Shown here piece by piece: positions 9,107 through 17,664 of a DNA stretch of 64,000 nt (position 1 is the stretch's first letter; each line of letters opens with the position of its first letter). A model generated the notes under the pieces. It had not been told where the DNA came from, did not search any database, and saw nothing but the letters and a program-made list of their open reading frames with translations. The stretch is from Falsarthrobacter nasiphocae (GTDB lineage: Bacteria; Actinomycetota; Actinomycetes; Actinomycetales; Micrococcaceae), in assembly GCF_031456275.1 (NCBI RefSeq), contig NZ_JAVDUI010000001.1:1446965-1510964 (forward strand), in the 5' to 3' direction. The position numbers and the translations under genes were made by a program.

Positions 9107-9567
9107 ACGGGACTCGCGCGGCAGAGGACCCGGGGCTCGTCCTCCTTCTCCTTGGCTCCCTCCTCGACACGGGCTGCAGCGTTCCGGCCGCCCTTCGCCA
9201 TCTGGCACCGCATTGCGCGGAGGCGACGCATTCGCAGCTGACAAGCGTGGGCAAGGCCCTCGAACTGGGACTGACATGGGACGAGGCGTGGGACTGTCTC
9301 GACGGGGAGGACCCCACGCCTGCCTGCGTCCTCATCCGGGGTTGTCTCGCGAGTGTGGTGGACAGCGGGGTCCCGGCTGCTGCTGTCATCCGGCGGACGG
9401 CCGCGTGGCACCGCGGTGCATGGGCCGCTCAGGCTCAGCGGCAGGCGGCCGAGGCCGGCGTCGCCCTCCTCGTGCCGTTGGCCCTGTGCGGTCTGCCTGC
9501 CTTCCTCCTTGTGGGCGTGGGCCTCTTCGCGCTCGCGCTCGCCCGGCAGACGGGCCTTGGACCGTGA
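9103..9567 (+). CDS. TadC-like inner-membrane platform protein
   Basis: 154 residues with a T2SSF-like soluble part (LLLLGSLLDTGCSVPAALRH at the N-terminus) and a C-terminal hydrophobic segment (about 117-148). It is shorter than typical TadC (about 200-300 residues) but sits exactly in the tadA-tadB-tadC order and overlaps the tadB-like gene by 4 nt. Probably the second half of the membrane platform. Confidence 0.75.
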   Translation: MNGTRAAEDPGLVLLLLGSLLDTGCSVPAALRHLAPHCAEATHSQLTSVGKALELGLTWDEAWDCLDGEDPTPACVLIRGCLASVVDSGVPAAAVIRRTAAWHRGAWAAQAQRQAAEAGVALLVPLALCGLPAFLLVGVGLFALALARQTGLGP

Positions 9568-9642
9568 TCCCCGCCGGGGACGCCGAACACCGGCTCAGCC
9601 GCTGAACCCATCACCAACCCATCTCACAGAAGGAGAGACACC

Positions 9643-9981
9643 ATGAGCGCAGCTGTGGAGACCGAACTGACTGCCCAGACACTGACGCCGGCCCATGCCC
9701 AGGCCCTGACAGAGACGTGGAGCCCCGCAGAACCCGGGACTGAGGCGGGCGCCGCGGCCCTCGCGGCCCAGCCGGCAGTCTGCCCGGGGACGGACGCGTG
9801 CGGGGCCGGTCCCGAGCCGTGCCCGGAATGCGAGGACCCGGACGCCGGAGCGACCACGGCCGAATACGCCATCCTGACGCTCGCGGCAGTGGCGTTCGCG
9901 GGTGTGCTCGCGGTTGTGGTCAAGTCAGGGGCGGTCCAGGCCCTCCTCCAGGGGGTCATCGAGCGCGCCCTGAACCCGTGA
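9643..9981 (+). CDS. DUF4244 Flp-pilin-like protein with long Cys-containing leader
   Basis: Candidate major pilin of the Tad system, 112 residues. The C-terminal half holds the prepilin-type motif AGATTAEYAIL followed by a single hydrophobic helix of about 25 residues, as in Flp pilins with their conserved Glu-Tyr. The predicted mature part is only about 44 residues. The leader before the Gly/Ala cleavage point is unusually long, about 68 residues, with four clustered Cys (spacing x5, x7, x2). A strong AAGGAGAG Shine-Dalgarno lies 7 nt before the ATG, stronger than those of its neighbours and consistent with high pilin expression. No prepilin peptidase gene is in the window. Confidence 0.85.
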   Translation: MSAAVETELTAQTLTPAHAQALTETWSPAEPGTEAGAAALAAQPAVCPGTDACGAGPEPCPECEDPDAGATTAEYAILTLAAVAFAGVLAVVVKSGAVQALLQGVIERALNP

Positions 9982-10427
9982 GCTGGCCCATCATCGTGGG
10001 AGCGCGGGCCCGCCACAGGTCTGTGCTCCCGCACGCGCGCGGGACAGACCCCGCCGCGGCGGACGACGACGGCAGCGTCACGGCCGAGTTCGCGCTCGGC
10101 ATGCCGTCGGTGATCGCGGTGGCGGCCATCGTCGTCGCGGTCTGGGTGGGAGGCTCTCACAGACTCGCTTTGGAGGACGCCGCACGCGCCGGCGCGCGTG
10201 AGGCGGCCCGCGGGGCGGCACCGGCGGATGTCGAGGCCGCGGCGTCACGGTCCGCCCCAGGGGCCGAGGTCACAGTGGCCCGGGAAGGGGACCTCGTGAC
10301 GGTCCGGGCCCGATCCCATCCCGCTGCGGTCATGGGGTGGGACCTCCCGATCCTGACCGGCGAGGCGACAGCCCGCGTAGAGGAGGGCGGCGACGATGAC
10401 GACGTCAATGGCGAGGCAGGGCAATGA
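9978..10427 (+). CDS. TadE-family pseudopilin
   Basis: 149 residues starting at GTG 9978, which overlaps the pilin stop by 4 nt (GTGA). After a short basic N-terminus comes the TadE hallmark DDDGSVTAEFALGMPSVIAV (about 34-53), a Glu-containing hydrophobic segment like that of minor pseudopilins. An extracytoplasmic domain follows with EDAARAGAREAARG. Predicted membrane-tethered minor pilin. The overlap decided the start; an in-frame ATG about 180 nt upstream lies inside the pilin gene and is unlikely. Confidence 0.82.
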   Translation: MSWPIIVGARARHRSVLPHARGTDPAAADDDGSVTAEFALGMPSVIAVAAIVVAVWVGGSHRLALEDAARAGAREAARGAAPADVEAAASRSAPGAEVTVAREGDLVTVRARSHPAAVMGWDLPILTGEATARVEEGGDDDDVNGEAGQ

Positions 10428-10938
10428 GGTACGAGGTGACGACAACCAGGCGCGCCGCTCGCGCAGGAGCCAACAGCAAGGGCGCGAGCCGCTCGAGGAC
10501 GGGACCCCGGAGCGGGGAGAGGGAGGGGACGCGAGGCGCGGATGCGGCACGCGAGCCAGAGGGGCCGCCGGCCTGGCGCTGTCCTGCGGTCAGGACGGCG
10601 ACCCCGACGAGGGGTCGGGCACGGTGGCCGTCATCGGCGTCCTCCTCGTCGCGGTGGGACTCATCACCGGGGCCTCAGGGGTCGTCGCCGCGAGGGTGGC
10701 CGCTCTGGAGGCTCAGACCGCCGCGGAGCTCGGCGCGCTCGCGGCCGCAGACGCCCAGAGGGGCCTGGCTGGCGGGGAGCCCTGCGCCGTGGCGCGGCGG
10801 GTCGTCGAGGCCAACGGCGCGCGGCTTGCAGGATGCGCCGAGACGGGCGAGGACATGGCGGTCACGGCTGAGGCCGGCGGGGAGGGGCTGGCGTGGCCGG
10901 CCCAGCACCGGGCTCAGGCCGGCCCGCCGCAGAGATGA
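10396..10938 (+). CDS. TadE-like protein of the helicase/secretion neighbourhood (Rv3654c type)
   Basis: 180 residues. A charged N-terminal stretch of about 70 residues is followed by DEGSGTVAVIGVLLVAVGLI, a hydrophobic segment, and an extracytoplasmic Ala-rich helix (AAELGALAAADAQRG). Two Cys (EPCAVARR and AGCAETG) could form a disulfide. This matches the Rv3654c-like family that always lies next to the DEAH helicase. It overlaps tadE by 32 nt; ATG 10408 is an alternative start. Its 3' end overlaps the convergent helicase gene by 77 nt. Confidence 0.75.
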   Translation: MTTSMARQGNEVRGDDNQARRSRRSQQQGREPLEDGTPERGEGGDARRGCGTRARGAAGLALSCGQDGDPDEGSGTVAVIGVLLVAVGLITGASGVVAARVAALEAQTAAELGALAAADAQRGLAGGEPCAVARRVVEANGARLAGCAETGEDMAVTAEAGGEGLAWPAQHRAQAGPPQR

Positions 10939-13258
10939 GCGCCTTGAGCAGGCTCAGCGCGCCGGACTTGGAGAGCGGATTGTTGCGGTTGCCGCACTTG
11001 GGGGACTGGACGCAGGACGGGCACCCGGACGCGCACTCGCACGCCTTGATGGCCTCCGCCGTGGCGGTGAGCCAGACGAGCACGGTCTCGAAAGCGCGCT
11101 CGGTGAACCCGGCCCCGCCCGGGTGGCCGTCGTACACGAAGATCGAGGGCACGCCCGTGTCCGCGTGCAGCGCCGTCGAGACGCCGCCGATGTCCCAGCG
11201 GTCGCTCGAGGCCACGAGCGGCAGCAGGCCGATCATGGCGTGCTCAGCCGCATGAAGCGCGCTCGGCAGGTCCGGCTCCTCCAGCCCGGACGCGGCGAGG
11301 ATGCCGGGCTGGATCTCAAACCAGATGCCCTTGGTCCGCAGGTCCCGGGCGCCCAGGTCCAGCGGCTCTTCGCCCAGGACCTCCCCGCCGGGGATGGCCT
11401 TGCGCTGGAACCCCACGACGCGCGTCTGCACCTGGAGGTCCCCGAAACACACGCGGACCCCGTCCCAATGGCGCTCGCGGAGGGCCTCGATGACCTCGAT
11501 GCTCGTCACGTCCCGGGCCGTGGTCGTGTAGTCCGGGTTGGCGCGCGTCACGAGAACGTGATGGTCCCGCTCGTTGAGCTCCAGCACGAGGTATGTCGCG
11601 CCCTGGTGGGTGTACACAGCGCCCTCGTGGGCCTGGTAATGGCTTTGGGGGGAGTCCATCGTGCCAAGGAGGCTGCCCGTGTCCGCGTCGATGATGTTCA
11701 TGGGCCCGCCGCCGTCGCCCCGCAGACTCACCATCGCCGCCGCCGACTCCGGATGCGTCCAGAACCAGCCGGCTGGGCGGCGCCGCAAGTACCCCTGGGC
11801 CGTGAGCTGGTCCAAGAGAGAGGGGGCGGCGGGGCCGAACAGGTCCGCCTCGTCGAGAGCGATCGGCCTCTCGGCCGCCGCCGCGCAGAGGTGGGGCCCC
11901 AGGATGTAGGGGTTCTGCTCGTCGATCACCGTGGCCTCGACGCCTGCGCCGAAGATCGCCTCCGGGTGGTGGACGAGGTAGGTGTCCAGGGGATCATCCG
12001 AGGCCACGAGGACGGCGAGAGAGTCCCCCGTCCCGCGCCCCGCCCGCCCGATCTGCTGGAAGAAGGACGCGCGGGTGCCCGGCCAGCCGGCCACGAGGAC
12101 TGCGTCGAGGCCCGCGATGTCGATCCCCATCTCAAGGGCGGGCGTGGACGCGAGGCCCAGCAGCTCCCCCGTCCTCAAGCGCCGCTCCAGCTCCCGCCGC
12201 TCCTCCGGCAAGTACCCGGAGCGGTACGCGGCAACGCGGAGGCTGAGGGCGGGGTCGACATCGTCGAGCAGCCTGAACACCTCGGACGAGATGGCCTCCG
12301 CGCCCTTGCGGGACTTGATGAAGGCGATGGTCCTCGTCCCCCGTGCCACGAGGTCCGCCATGAGGTCCGAGACCTCCGAGATGGACGAGCGGCGCACGGG
12401 CGCCCCGTTTTCCCCGGTGAAGTCGGTGAGCTCGGGCTCCCACAGCAGGACATGCCGTTGCCCGGACGGCGAGCCGTCCTCCGTGACCGCCACCGCGGGG
12501 TCCCCGATGAGGCGGGCGAACGAGGCCGCAGGCTCCGCCGTCGTCGCGCTGGCCCCGATGAACACCGGATGGGACCCATAGTGAGCGCAGAGGCGCTTGA
12601 GGCGCCGCAGGAGGTTGGCCACGTGAGAGCCGAAGACGCCGCGGTACGAGTGCGCCTCATCGACGACGACGAAGGAGAGCCGGCGCAAGAAGCGAGCCCA
12701 CTGGACGTGATTCGGCAGGATGCCATGGTGGAGCATGTCCGGGTTGGTCAGGACGAGGTTCGCGTGGGCCTTGATCCAGGCCCGCTCGCTCGTCTCGCTG
12801 TCCCCGTCGAAGACCGCAGCCCGGACGCCCGGCAGGCGCAGGCCCGCGAGGGAGGACTCCTGGTCAGCGGCGAGCGCCTTGGTCGGAGAGAGGTACAGGG
12901 CCGTGGCCCCCCGCGCCTCGAGGCTGACCGGGTCTAGGCCCTCCGCGCGGACGAGCGCGTCCAGCACGGGAGCCTGGTAGGCCAGGGACTTGCCCGAGGC
13001 CGTGCCGGTGGCGACGATCGTGTGCCGACCGGCGTGGATTGCGCTGAGGGCCTCAGCCTGGTGGCTCCACAAAGACGAGGCCCCGACGCGTCCGAATGCC
13101 TCGACGACCCGGGGCTCTACCCAGTCCGGCCAGGCCGCCTCGCGGGCGGGGCGGGCGGGAATCGCCCGGACGTGGCGGAGAGACTCGGGCTCGCCCGGCC
13201 GGGAGTGGGCACTCAGGCCGAGCGCGGAAAGGGGAGAGGATGACACCCCTCGATTCAA
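10862..13258 (-). CDS. DEAH-box helicase with C-terminal Cys cluster (MrfA-like)
   Basis: 798-residue superfamily 2 helicase. Motif I is [13 protein letters not shown] (about residue 83), motif II VVDEAHS (about 199), motif [13 protein letters not shown]. It ends with the DUF1998-type motif [17 protein letters not shown] (about 738-754), four Cys that bind zinc in the MrfA repair helicase of Bacillus. The start is TTG at 13258: it overlaps the GNAT stop (TTGA) and has GGAGAG just upstream, whereas an in-frame GTG at 13246 has no usable ribosome site. It is always linked to the Tad block in actinobacteria, for unknown reasons. DNA repair is the likely role. Confidence 0.93.
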   Translation of the reverse strand: MNRGVSSSPLSALGLSAHSRPGEPESLRHVRAIPARPAREAAWPDWVEPRVVEAFGRVGASSLWSHQAEALSAIHAGRHTIVATGTASGKSLAYQAPVLDALVRAEGLDPVSLEARGATALYLSPTKALAADQESSLAGLRLPGVRAAVFDGDSETSERAWIKAHANLVLTNPDMLHHGILPNHVQWARFLRRLSFVVVDEAHSYRGVFGSHVANLLRRLKRLCAHYGSHPVFIGASATTAEPAASFARLIGDPAVAVTEDGSPSGQRHVLLWEPELTDFTGENGAPVRRSSISEVSDLMADLVARGTRTIAFIKSRKGAEAISSEVFRLLDDVDPALSLRVAAYRSGYLPEERRELERRLRTGELLGLASTPALEMGIDIAGLDAVLVAGWPGTRASFFQQIGRAGRGTGDSLAVLVASDDPLDTYLVHHPEAIFGAGVEATVIDEQNPYILGPHLCAAAAERPIALDEADLFGPAAPSLLDQLTAQGYLRRRPAGWFWTHPESAAAMVSLRGDGGGPMNIIDADTGSLLGTMDSPQSHYQAHEGAVYTHQGATYLVLELNERDHHVLVTRANPDYTTTARDVTSIEVIEALRERHWDGVRVCFGDLQVQTRVVGFQRKAIPGGEVLGEEPLDLGARDLRTKGIWFEIQPGILAASGLEEPDLPSALHAAEHAMIGLLPLVASSDRWDIGGVSTALHADTGVPSIFVYDGHPGGAGFTERAFETVLVWLTATAEAIKACECASGCPSCVQSPKCGNRNNPLSKSGALSLLKALISAAGRPEPGAGPATPAPPRRPQP

Positions 13259-13911
13259 GCACTCTCCGGCGTGAAGACGGGGACGCTCGCGATCTCATCC
13301 CATCCCAGGTGGCGGTACAAGTGCAGGCCGTCCGGCGAGGCGAGGAGAAGCCCGGTCTCCACGTCGTCCTTGAGCGCCTCGTGGGCCAGCGTGCGCATGA
13401 CGAACGAGGCCAGGCCGCGGCGGCGGAACTCCGGCTCCGTGGAGATCGCATCGAACACCGCGGTGTTCCCGACCACCGCGACGCTTCCCGAGGCCGCGAG
13501 GTCCTCTCCGAGGTACACCTTGACAGAAGTCACCCTCTCGCGCGGAGACTCGGTCTGCACACGGATCCCGTCCCCGGGAGGGGTCGGAGCCTCGACGTCG
13601 TGGCCGTGCATGTCAGTGGACATGAGGGTCTCCACCGAGGGGGCCTTGGACAGGTTCGTCCCCCCGGCCCAGGCGAGCACCGCGGGGAGATCGGTGGAGA
13701 CGATGGTGACTCGATCCGGCCCGGCGAACTCCGGACCGTGCCGCTCGAGGTCTTCAGCGGCAGGGCAGACGAGGATGTGCTCGATCAGCCCGTCGCGGTC
13801 GTGTCGAGTGACGACAATCGCGCCACCCTCCTCGGCGGGTTCGTAGTTGCGGGCGAGGGCCCAACCTTGGGTCCACGCGGTGGCCAGCTGTGCGACTTCC
13901 TGTGCGTCCAT
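13255..13911 (-). CDS. GNAT family N-acetyltransferase
   Basis: 218 residues. The C-terminal half carries the acetyl-CoA-binding signature [19 protein letters not shown] (about 165-183) followed by [18 protein letters not shown], the usual GNAT beta4-alpha3 and C-terminal pattern. The N-terminal half is a diverged second GNAT-like region. The ATG at 13911 ([13 protein letters not shown]) was preferred over an open upstream extension. Its stop overlaps the helicase TTG start by 4 nt, so the two are co-transcribed. Substrate unknown. Confidence 0.82.
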   Translation of the reverse strand: MDAQEVAQLATAWTQGWALARNYEPAEEGGAIVVTRHDRDGLIEHILVCPAAEDLERHGPEFAGPDRVTIVSTDLPAVLAWAGGTNLSKAPSVETLMSTDMHGHDVEAPTPPGDGIRVQTESPRERVTSVKVYLGEDLAASGSVAVVGNTAVFDAISTEPEFRRRGLASFVMRTLAHEALKDDVETGLLLASPDGLHLYRHLGWDEIASVPVFTPESA

Positions 13912-14018
13912 GGCTTGAATGTACCCCGCCGTCGCGCGGCGAGTCCCGGAATTCACCAAACTCCCAGATCACAGTCCGATCACGGCAGGCCAGGGCCGCC
14001 CGGGAGAAGGGGGCCGCG

Positions 14019-14024
14019 TAGAAT
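14019..14024 (+). promoter_or_regulatory. Leaderless -10 element of trhO
   Basis: TAGAAT ends exactly 7 nt before the GTG at 14032, and no Shine-Dalgarno is present. The transcript should begin at or next to the start codon. Confidence 0.6.
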
Positions 14025-14031
14025 TGGGTGC

Positions 14032-14934
14032 GTGGCCCTTTCGAAGATCGCTTTGTATTATGCCTTTTCGCCCCTGTCTGACCCGGAGGCAGTGCGCTTG
14101 TGGCAGCGCGCCCTCTGCGAGAGGCTGCGCCTGACTGGGCGCATCCTCGTCTCCCCGCACGGGATCAACGGGACTGTCGGCGGCCGTCTCGAGGACGTCA
14201 AGGCCTACGTCCGCGAGACCCGCTCCTACCCGGGATTCAGGGGGATGGACGTCAAGTACTCGGACGGCTCGGCCGAGGACTTCCCGCGCCTCTCGGTCAA
14301 GGCACGGCCCGAGCTCGTGGCCTTCGGCGCGCCCGAGGAGCTCGAAGTGGACGAGAACGGCGTGGTCGGCGGCGGCACACCCCTTGCCCCCGAGGCTGTC
14401 CACGAGCTCGTCGAGCGCCGGCGCGCGGAGGGCCGGGACGTGGTGTTCTTCGACGGGCGCAACGCCTCCGAGGCGGAGATCGGCCGTTTCACAGGGGCTG
14501 TCGTCCCGGACGTGGCCACGACTCACGACTTCATCGCCGAGCTGGACTCCGGCAAGTATGACCACCTCAAGAACGAGTCCGTGGTCACCTACTGCACAGG
14601 CGGTGTCCGCTGCGAGGTGCTCTCGGCCCTCATGGTCAAGCGCGGCTTCACGGACGTCTATCAGATCGAGGGCGGGATCGTGCGCTACGGCGAGACGTTC
14701 GGGGACAAGGGACTCTGGGAGGGCTCGCTCTACGTCTTCGATCGCCGCATGAGCGTGACGTTCTCCGAGGACGCCGCCGTGATCGGCCGCTGCGAGGACT
14801 GCGGCGAGCCCACGTCAACCCTCCGGAACTGCGCCGACCCCGGCTGCCGGACCCTCAAGCCGTACTGCGAGGCCCACACGGACCGCACCGAGGCCGGACC
14901 CTGCGCCGGCTGCCGCGAGCGGGCCGCCGCGTGA
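14032..14934 (+). CDS. trhO: tRNA uridine(34) hydroxylase TrhO (rhodanese domain)
   Basis: Predicted O2-dependent enzyme that hydroxylates U34 of tRNA on the way to 5-oxyacetyl/methoxyuridine (YceA/TrhO family). It has 300 residues: an N-terminal ferredoxin-like domain ([13 protein letters not shown] to VKYSDG) with the conserved [11 protein letters not shown], a rhodanese domain with catalytic Cys in [10 protein letters not shown] (about residue 188), and a C-terminal Cys-rich zinc-type region (CEDCG, NC, GC, PYC, CAGC). The GTG start is fixed by a 7-nt-distant -10 hexamer. The next gene overlaps by 4 nt (GTGA). Confidence 0.9.
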   Translation: MALSKIALYYAFSPLSDPEAVRLWQRALCERLRLTGRILVSPHGINGTVGGRLEDVKAYVRETRSYPGFRGMDVKYSDGSAEDFPRLSVKARPELVAFGAPEELEVDENGVVGGGTPLAPEAVHELVERRRAEGRDVVFFDGRNASEAEIGRFTGAVVPDVATTHDFIAELDSGKYDHLKNESVVTYCTGGVRCEVLSALMVKRGFTDVYQIEGGIVRYGETFGDKGLWEGSLYVFDRRMSVTFSEDAAVIGRCEDCGEPTSTLRNCADPGCRTLKPYCEAHTDRTEAGPCAGCRERAAA

Positions 14935-16724
14935 GCTGGTCTTTCCCCGGACCGCTCAACCTCGCGGACACGGGTCTCATGACCCGCCTCCGGGAGGACC
15001 TCCTCGCCGCCGGGTACACCGTGGACGGCGTCTCGGAGCTGATCGGACCAGCCGCCATGGAGCAGCTGTGGCTGGAGCAGCTGGCCCCCGGGCGGCTGGA
15101 TCTCGACGACGCCCGCGCCCGCCTCGACCCTGCGGACCCGGCCCAGGCCCTCGTGACGATGGCCGCCTGGTGGCTCTTCGCCGTGCCCCAGACAGCCTCC
15201 CGGCTCGAGGCCGCCTTCCCCCGCACTGGGCTGCAGGGTCTCCGCGACCTCGGCCTCGCCGACTCCCGCACCCGTGTGGGCTCCACCGAGAGCTCAAGCG
15301 GCCCTGATCTCGCGGCGGGGGAGGAGCGCGCCAGCGCCGTCGTCGGCGGGAGAGAGGCGGACGCTGAAGGCGCCCCGGAACGCCCCGCCATGGACCTGCG
15401 GCCGTACGAGAGCGACGACATCGGGGCCGTCTGGGTGGCGTCGGACCTCGGCTCGCACCAGCGCCGGGGCGCCCTGGGGCACGAGCACGTCCTGGGGATC
15501 GGGCAGGCCTCGCGCACGCTGGCCCAGGCCGTCATCCGCACGCCGGCCCGCCGGGCCCTGGACCTCGGGGTGGGGTGCGGCGTCCAGACGTTGCACATGC
15601 TTTCGCACTGCGACAAGGTCACGGCCACCGACATCTCCGAGCGCGCCCTCAACGTCACCGCCTTCAACCTCCTCCTCAACGCCGAGACGCTGAGCCTCAC
15701 CGGGCCGGACGGCGCACCGCGCGTGCGCCTCCTCGCCGGAAGCCTGCTCGAGCCCGTGGCGGGGGAGCAGTTTGATCTCGTTGTGTCCAACCCTCCGTTC
15801 GTCATCACACCGCGCTCGGGCGACGCGGAGGGCGTTTACACGTATCGCGACGGCGGCCTGCCCGGCGACCAGATCGTCGAGACGCTCGTGCGCCAGCTTC
15901 CGGGTGTCCTGGCCCCGGGCGGGCTCGCCCAGATGCTCGGCAATTGGGAGATCCGGGCGGGCGAGCCGTGGGATGCGCGCCCCCGCGCCTGGGTCGCAGG
16001 GGACCCGGCCGGAACTGATGCAGCTGGGACACGCGAGCCGGGGACCGAGGCACTGGGGGCAGCCGCGCCGGCCGCCGACGCCTGGTTCATTCAGCGCGAG
16101 GAGACGGACACGCTCCGCTACGCACTCACCTGGCTCACGGACGCCTTCCAGGACTGGGACGACGACGCCCTGGCGGCCGCTCTGGCCCGGTACCGGGACG
16201 ACTTCGCCGCCCGGGGAACGGACCGCGTGGGCTTCGGCCTCATCCTGCTCCGGCGGCCCGCAGAGGCCGAGTCCGGGTGGTGGCAGGGCTCGGTCTTCGA
16301 GGAGATCACGCATCCCATCGAGCAGCCCGTGGGCCCACACCTCGCGGCGGCCCTGGAGCGCAAGAGGGCCATCGCTGCCGCAGGCGCGTCGTCGTCCGAG
16401 TGGAGGCTCAGCCCCGCAGAGGACGTGACGGAGGAGAGGCACCAGAGGCCGGGGGCAGAGCACCCGGGCGTCATCCTGCTCCGCCAGGGGGCGGGGCTGC
16501 GGCGGACGGCGCTGCTCTCCAGCGAGATGGCCGGGCTCGTCTCCGCCGCGGATGGCGAGCTGACCTTGGGGCAGCTGGCCCAGGCGCTCGGCGCGATCCT
16601 CGAGGACGCGGAGATGCCCGAGAGGCTCGTCGAGGAGGCTCTCCACCTCGTGGACCACGGGCTCCTGCTCCCGGAAGGTGAGCAGACCGCCTCGGACACC
16701 GCGCCGGCGGTGTCCGCGCGTTGA
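14931..16724 (+). CDS. Class I SAM-dependent methyltransferase, HemK/RsmC-like
   Basis: 597 residues. SAM-binding motif I is [17 protein letters not shown] (about 211). The catalytic motif [11 protein letters not shown] (about 286) is the NPP[FY] signature of N5-glutamine/N6-adenine methyltransferases. About 200 residues precede the catalytic core and about 200 follow, giving a three-part protein common in Micrococcaceae and annotated only as methyltransferase. It may modify rRNA or a release factor; the substrate is not known. GTG start overlapping trhO by 4 nt. Confidence 0.85.
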   Translation: MSWSFPGPLNLADTGLMTRLREDLLAAGYTVDGVSELIGPAAMEQLWLEQLAPGRLDLDDARARLDPADPAQALVTMAAWWLFAVPQTASRLEAAFPRTGLQGLRDLGLADSRTRVGSTESSSGPDLAAGEERASAVVGGREADAEGAPERPAMDLRPYESDDIGAVWVASDLGSHQRRGALGHEHVLGIGQASRTLAQAVIRTPARRALDLGVGCGVQTLHMLSHCDKVTATDISERALNVTAFNLLLNAETLSLTGPDGAPRVRLLAGSLLEPVAGEQFDLVVSNPPFVITPRSGDAEGVYTYRDGGLPGDQIVETLVRQLPGVLAPGGLAQMLGNWEIRAGEPWDARPRAWVAGDPAGTDAAGTREPGTEALGAAAPAADAWFIQREETDTLRYALTWLTDAFQDWDDDALAAALARYRDDFAARGTDRVGFGLILLRRPAEAESGWWQGSVFEEITHPIEQPVGPHLAAALERKRAIAAAGASSSEWRLSPAEDVTEERHQRPGAEHPGVILLRQGAGLRRTALLSSEMAGLVSAADGELTLGQLAQALGAILEDAEMPERLVEEALHLVDHGLLLPEGEQTASDTAPAVSAR

Positions 16725-16751
16725 AACGTCAGCGGGCTATGATGACGAGTC

Positions 16752-17570
16752 ATGACCGCAGAACAACGGCCGCCCGCGGCCGACGACGCTGACGGCGCGG
16801 CCCCCTCCGCCCGCCAGGGTGCCGTCGTGCTCTCAGACCCCAAAGCAATCCGTGCGCTGGCGCATGGGGTCCGCCTGCAAGTGATCGAGGCGCTCTTCGA
16901 CTCTGACGACTCTTTCACCGCCACAGAGCTTGCCACGAGGTTCGGCCTGACCCCGTCCGCGATGAGCTACCACTTGCGCTCGCTGGAGCGGTGGGGGCTC
17001 GTCATCCGGGCCGGCGGCAACGGCGACGGCCGGGAGCGGCACTGGAAGTCTGCGGGCTCGCACCTGACGATCGACACGTCCGTGGTCAACGGGGGCTCCG
17101 GCTCGTTCGGCATGTTCGACACCCAGATCTCCCAGCTCCGGGACCGTGTGTCCAAGTACCTGGCCACACCGCGGCCGGCCGTGCCGGAGGGCAGCAGCCT
17201 CGAGGACCTGCGCCGCCTCCCGACGGTCACGCAAGGGGCGGTGCTGCTGACGCCGGCGGAGCGGGAGGAGCTCGCGGACGAGCTGTGGGCGCTGCTGCGG
17301 CGGTTCCGTCGCCCCAGCCAGGCCGCCCTCGCCGCCCAGGAGGCGGGGGAGGCCACGGAGTTCTACCGCTTCTTCTTCTCCTTTATTCCTGAGGTCGACG
17401 CCGAGCGGAGCCCGTACGGCGAATCCGCCGCGGGCGAGCCCTCCGCCTCCGGCCAGGCGGCCGAGGCTGTGGAGGACGCCGCGCAGACCGGCGCGGGCCG
17501 CGAGGACACGGGACGTTTCCGCGGCGCCGCGGGCAGTGGCGGCGCGCCTGGGGAGCTCCCGGCGGAGTGA
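16752..17570 (+). CDS. ArsR-type winged-helix transcriptional regulator
   Basis: 272 residues. The winged-helix DNA-binding domain spans about 30-105 (KAIRALAHGVRLQVIEALF, then ATELATRFGLTPSAMSYHL and the wing GNGDGRERHWKS). The middle region (AEREELADELWALLRRF) resembles ArsR/YdfF-like C-terminal domains, and the tail after about residue 215 is Ala/Gly/Glu-rich and probably disordered. No metal-binding Cys pair is visible, so a metal sensor is unlikely. TATGAT lies 8 nt before the ATG and could give a nearly leaderless transcript. It follows the methyltransferase by 27 nt. Target genes unknown. Confidence 0.82.
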   Translation: MTAEQRPPAADDADGAAPSARQGAVVLSDPKAIRALAHGVRLQVIEALFDSDDSFTATELATRFGLTPSAMSYHLRSLERWGLVIRAGGNGDGRERHWKSAGSHLTIDTSVVNGGSGSFGMFDTQISQLRDRVSKYLATPRPAVPEGSSLEDLRRLPTVTQGAVLLTPAEREELADELWALLRRFRRPSQAALAAQEAGEATEFYRFFFSFIPEVDAERSPYGESAAGEPSASGQAAEAVEDAAQTGAGREDTGRFRGAAGSGGAPGELPAE

Positions 17571-17664
17571 ATCTCGCCGCCTGGGCATGACCGGCCCGCA
17601 GTCCCAGGTAATCTTTCATGATGCGGAGGCCGTTCAGGCCCCGACGCCGATTTCAAGGAGAACC

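Noticed and set aside
10424-12937. 837-codon plus-strand open frame opposite the DEAH helicase
   Set aside because: It mirrors the helicase gene, whose motifs I, II, VI and Cys cluster are all intact, and no domain can be recognised in the plus-strand translation.
16738-16743. Leaderless -10 for the first ArsR-type gene (TATGAT)
   Set aside because: The hexamer is good, but the spacing to the ATG is 8 nt rather than the 6-7 nt of the other cases, so I did not list it as a separate promoter.
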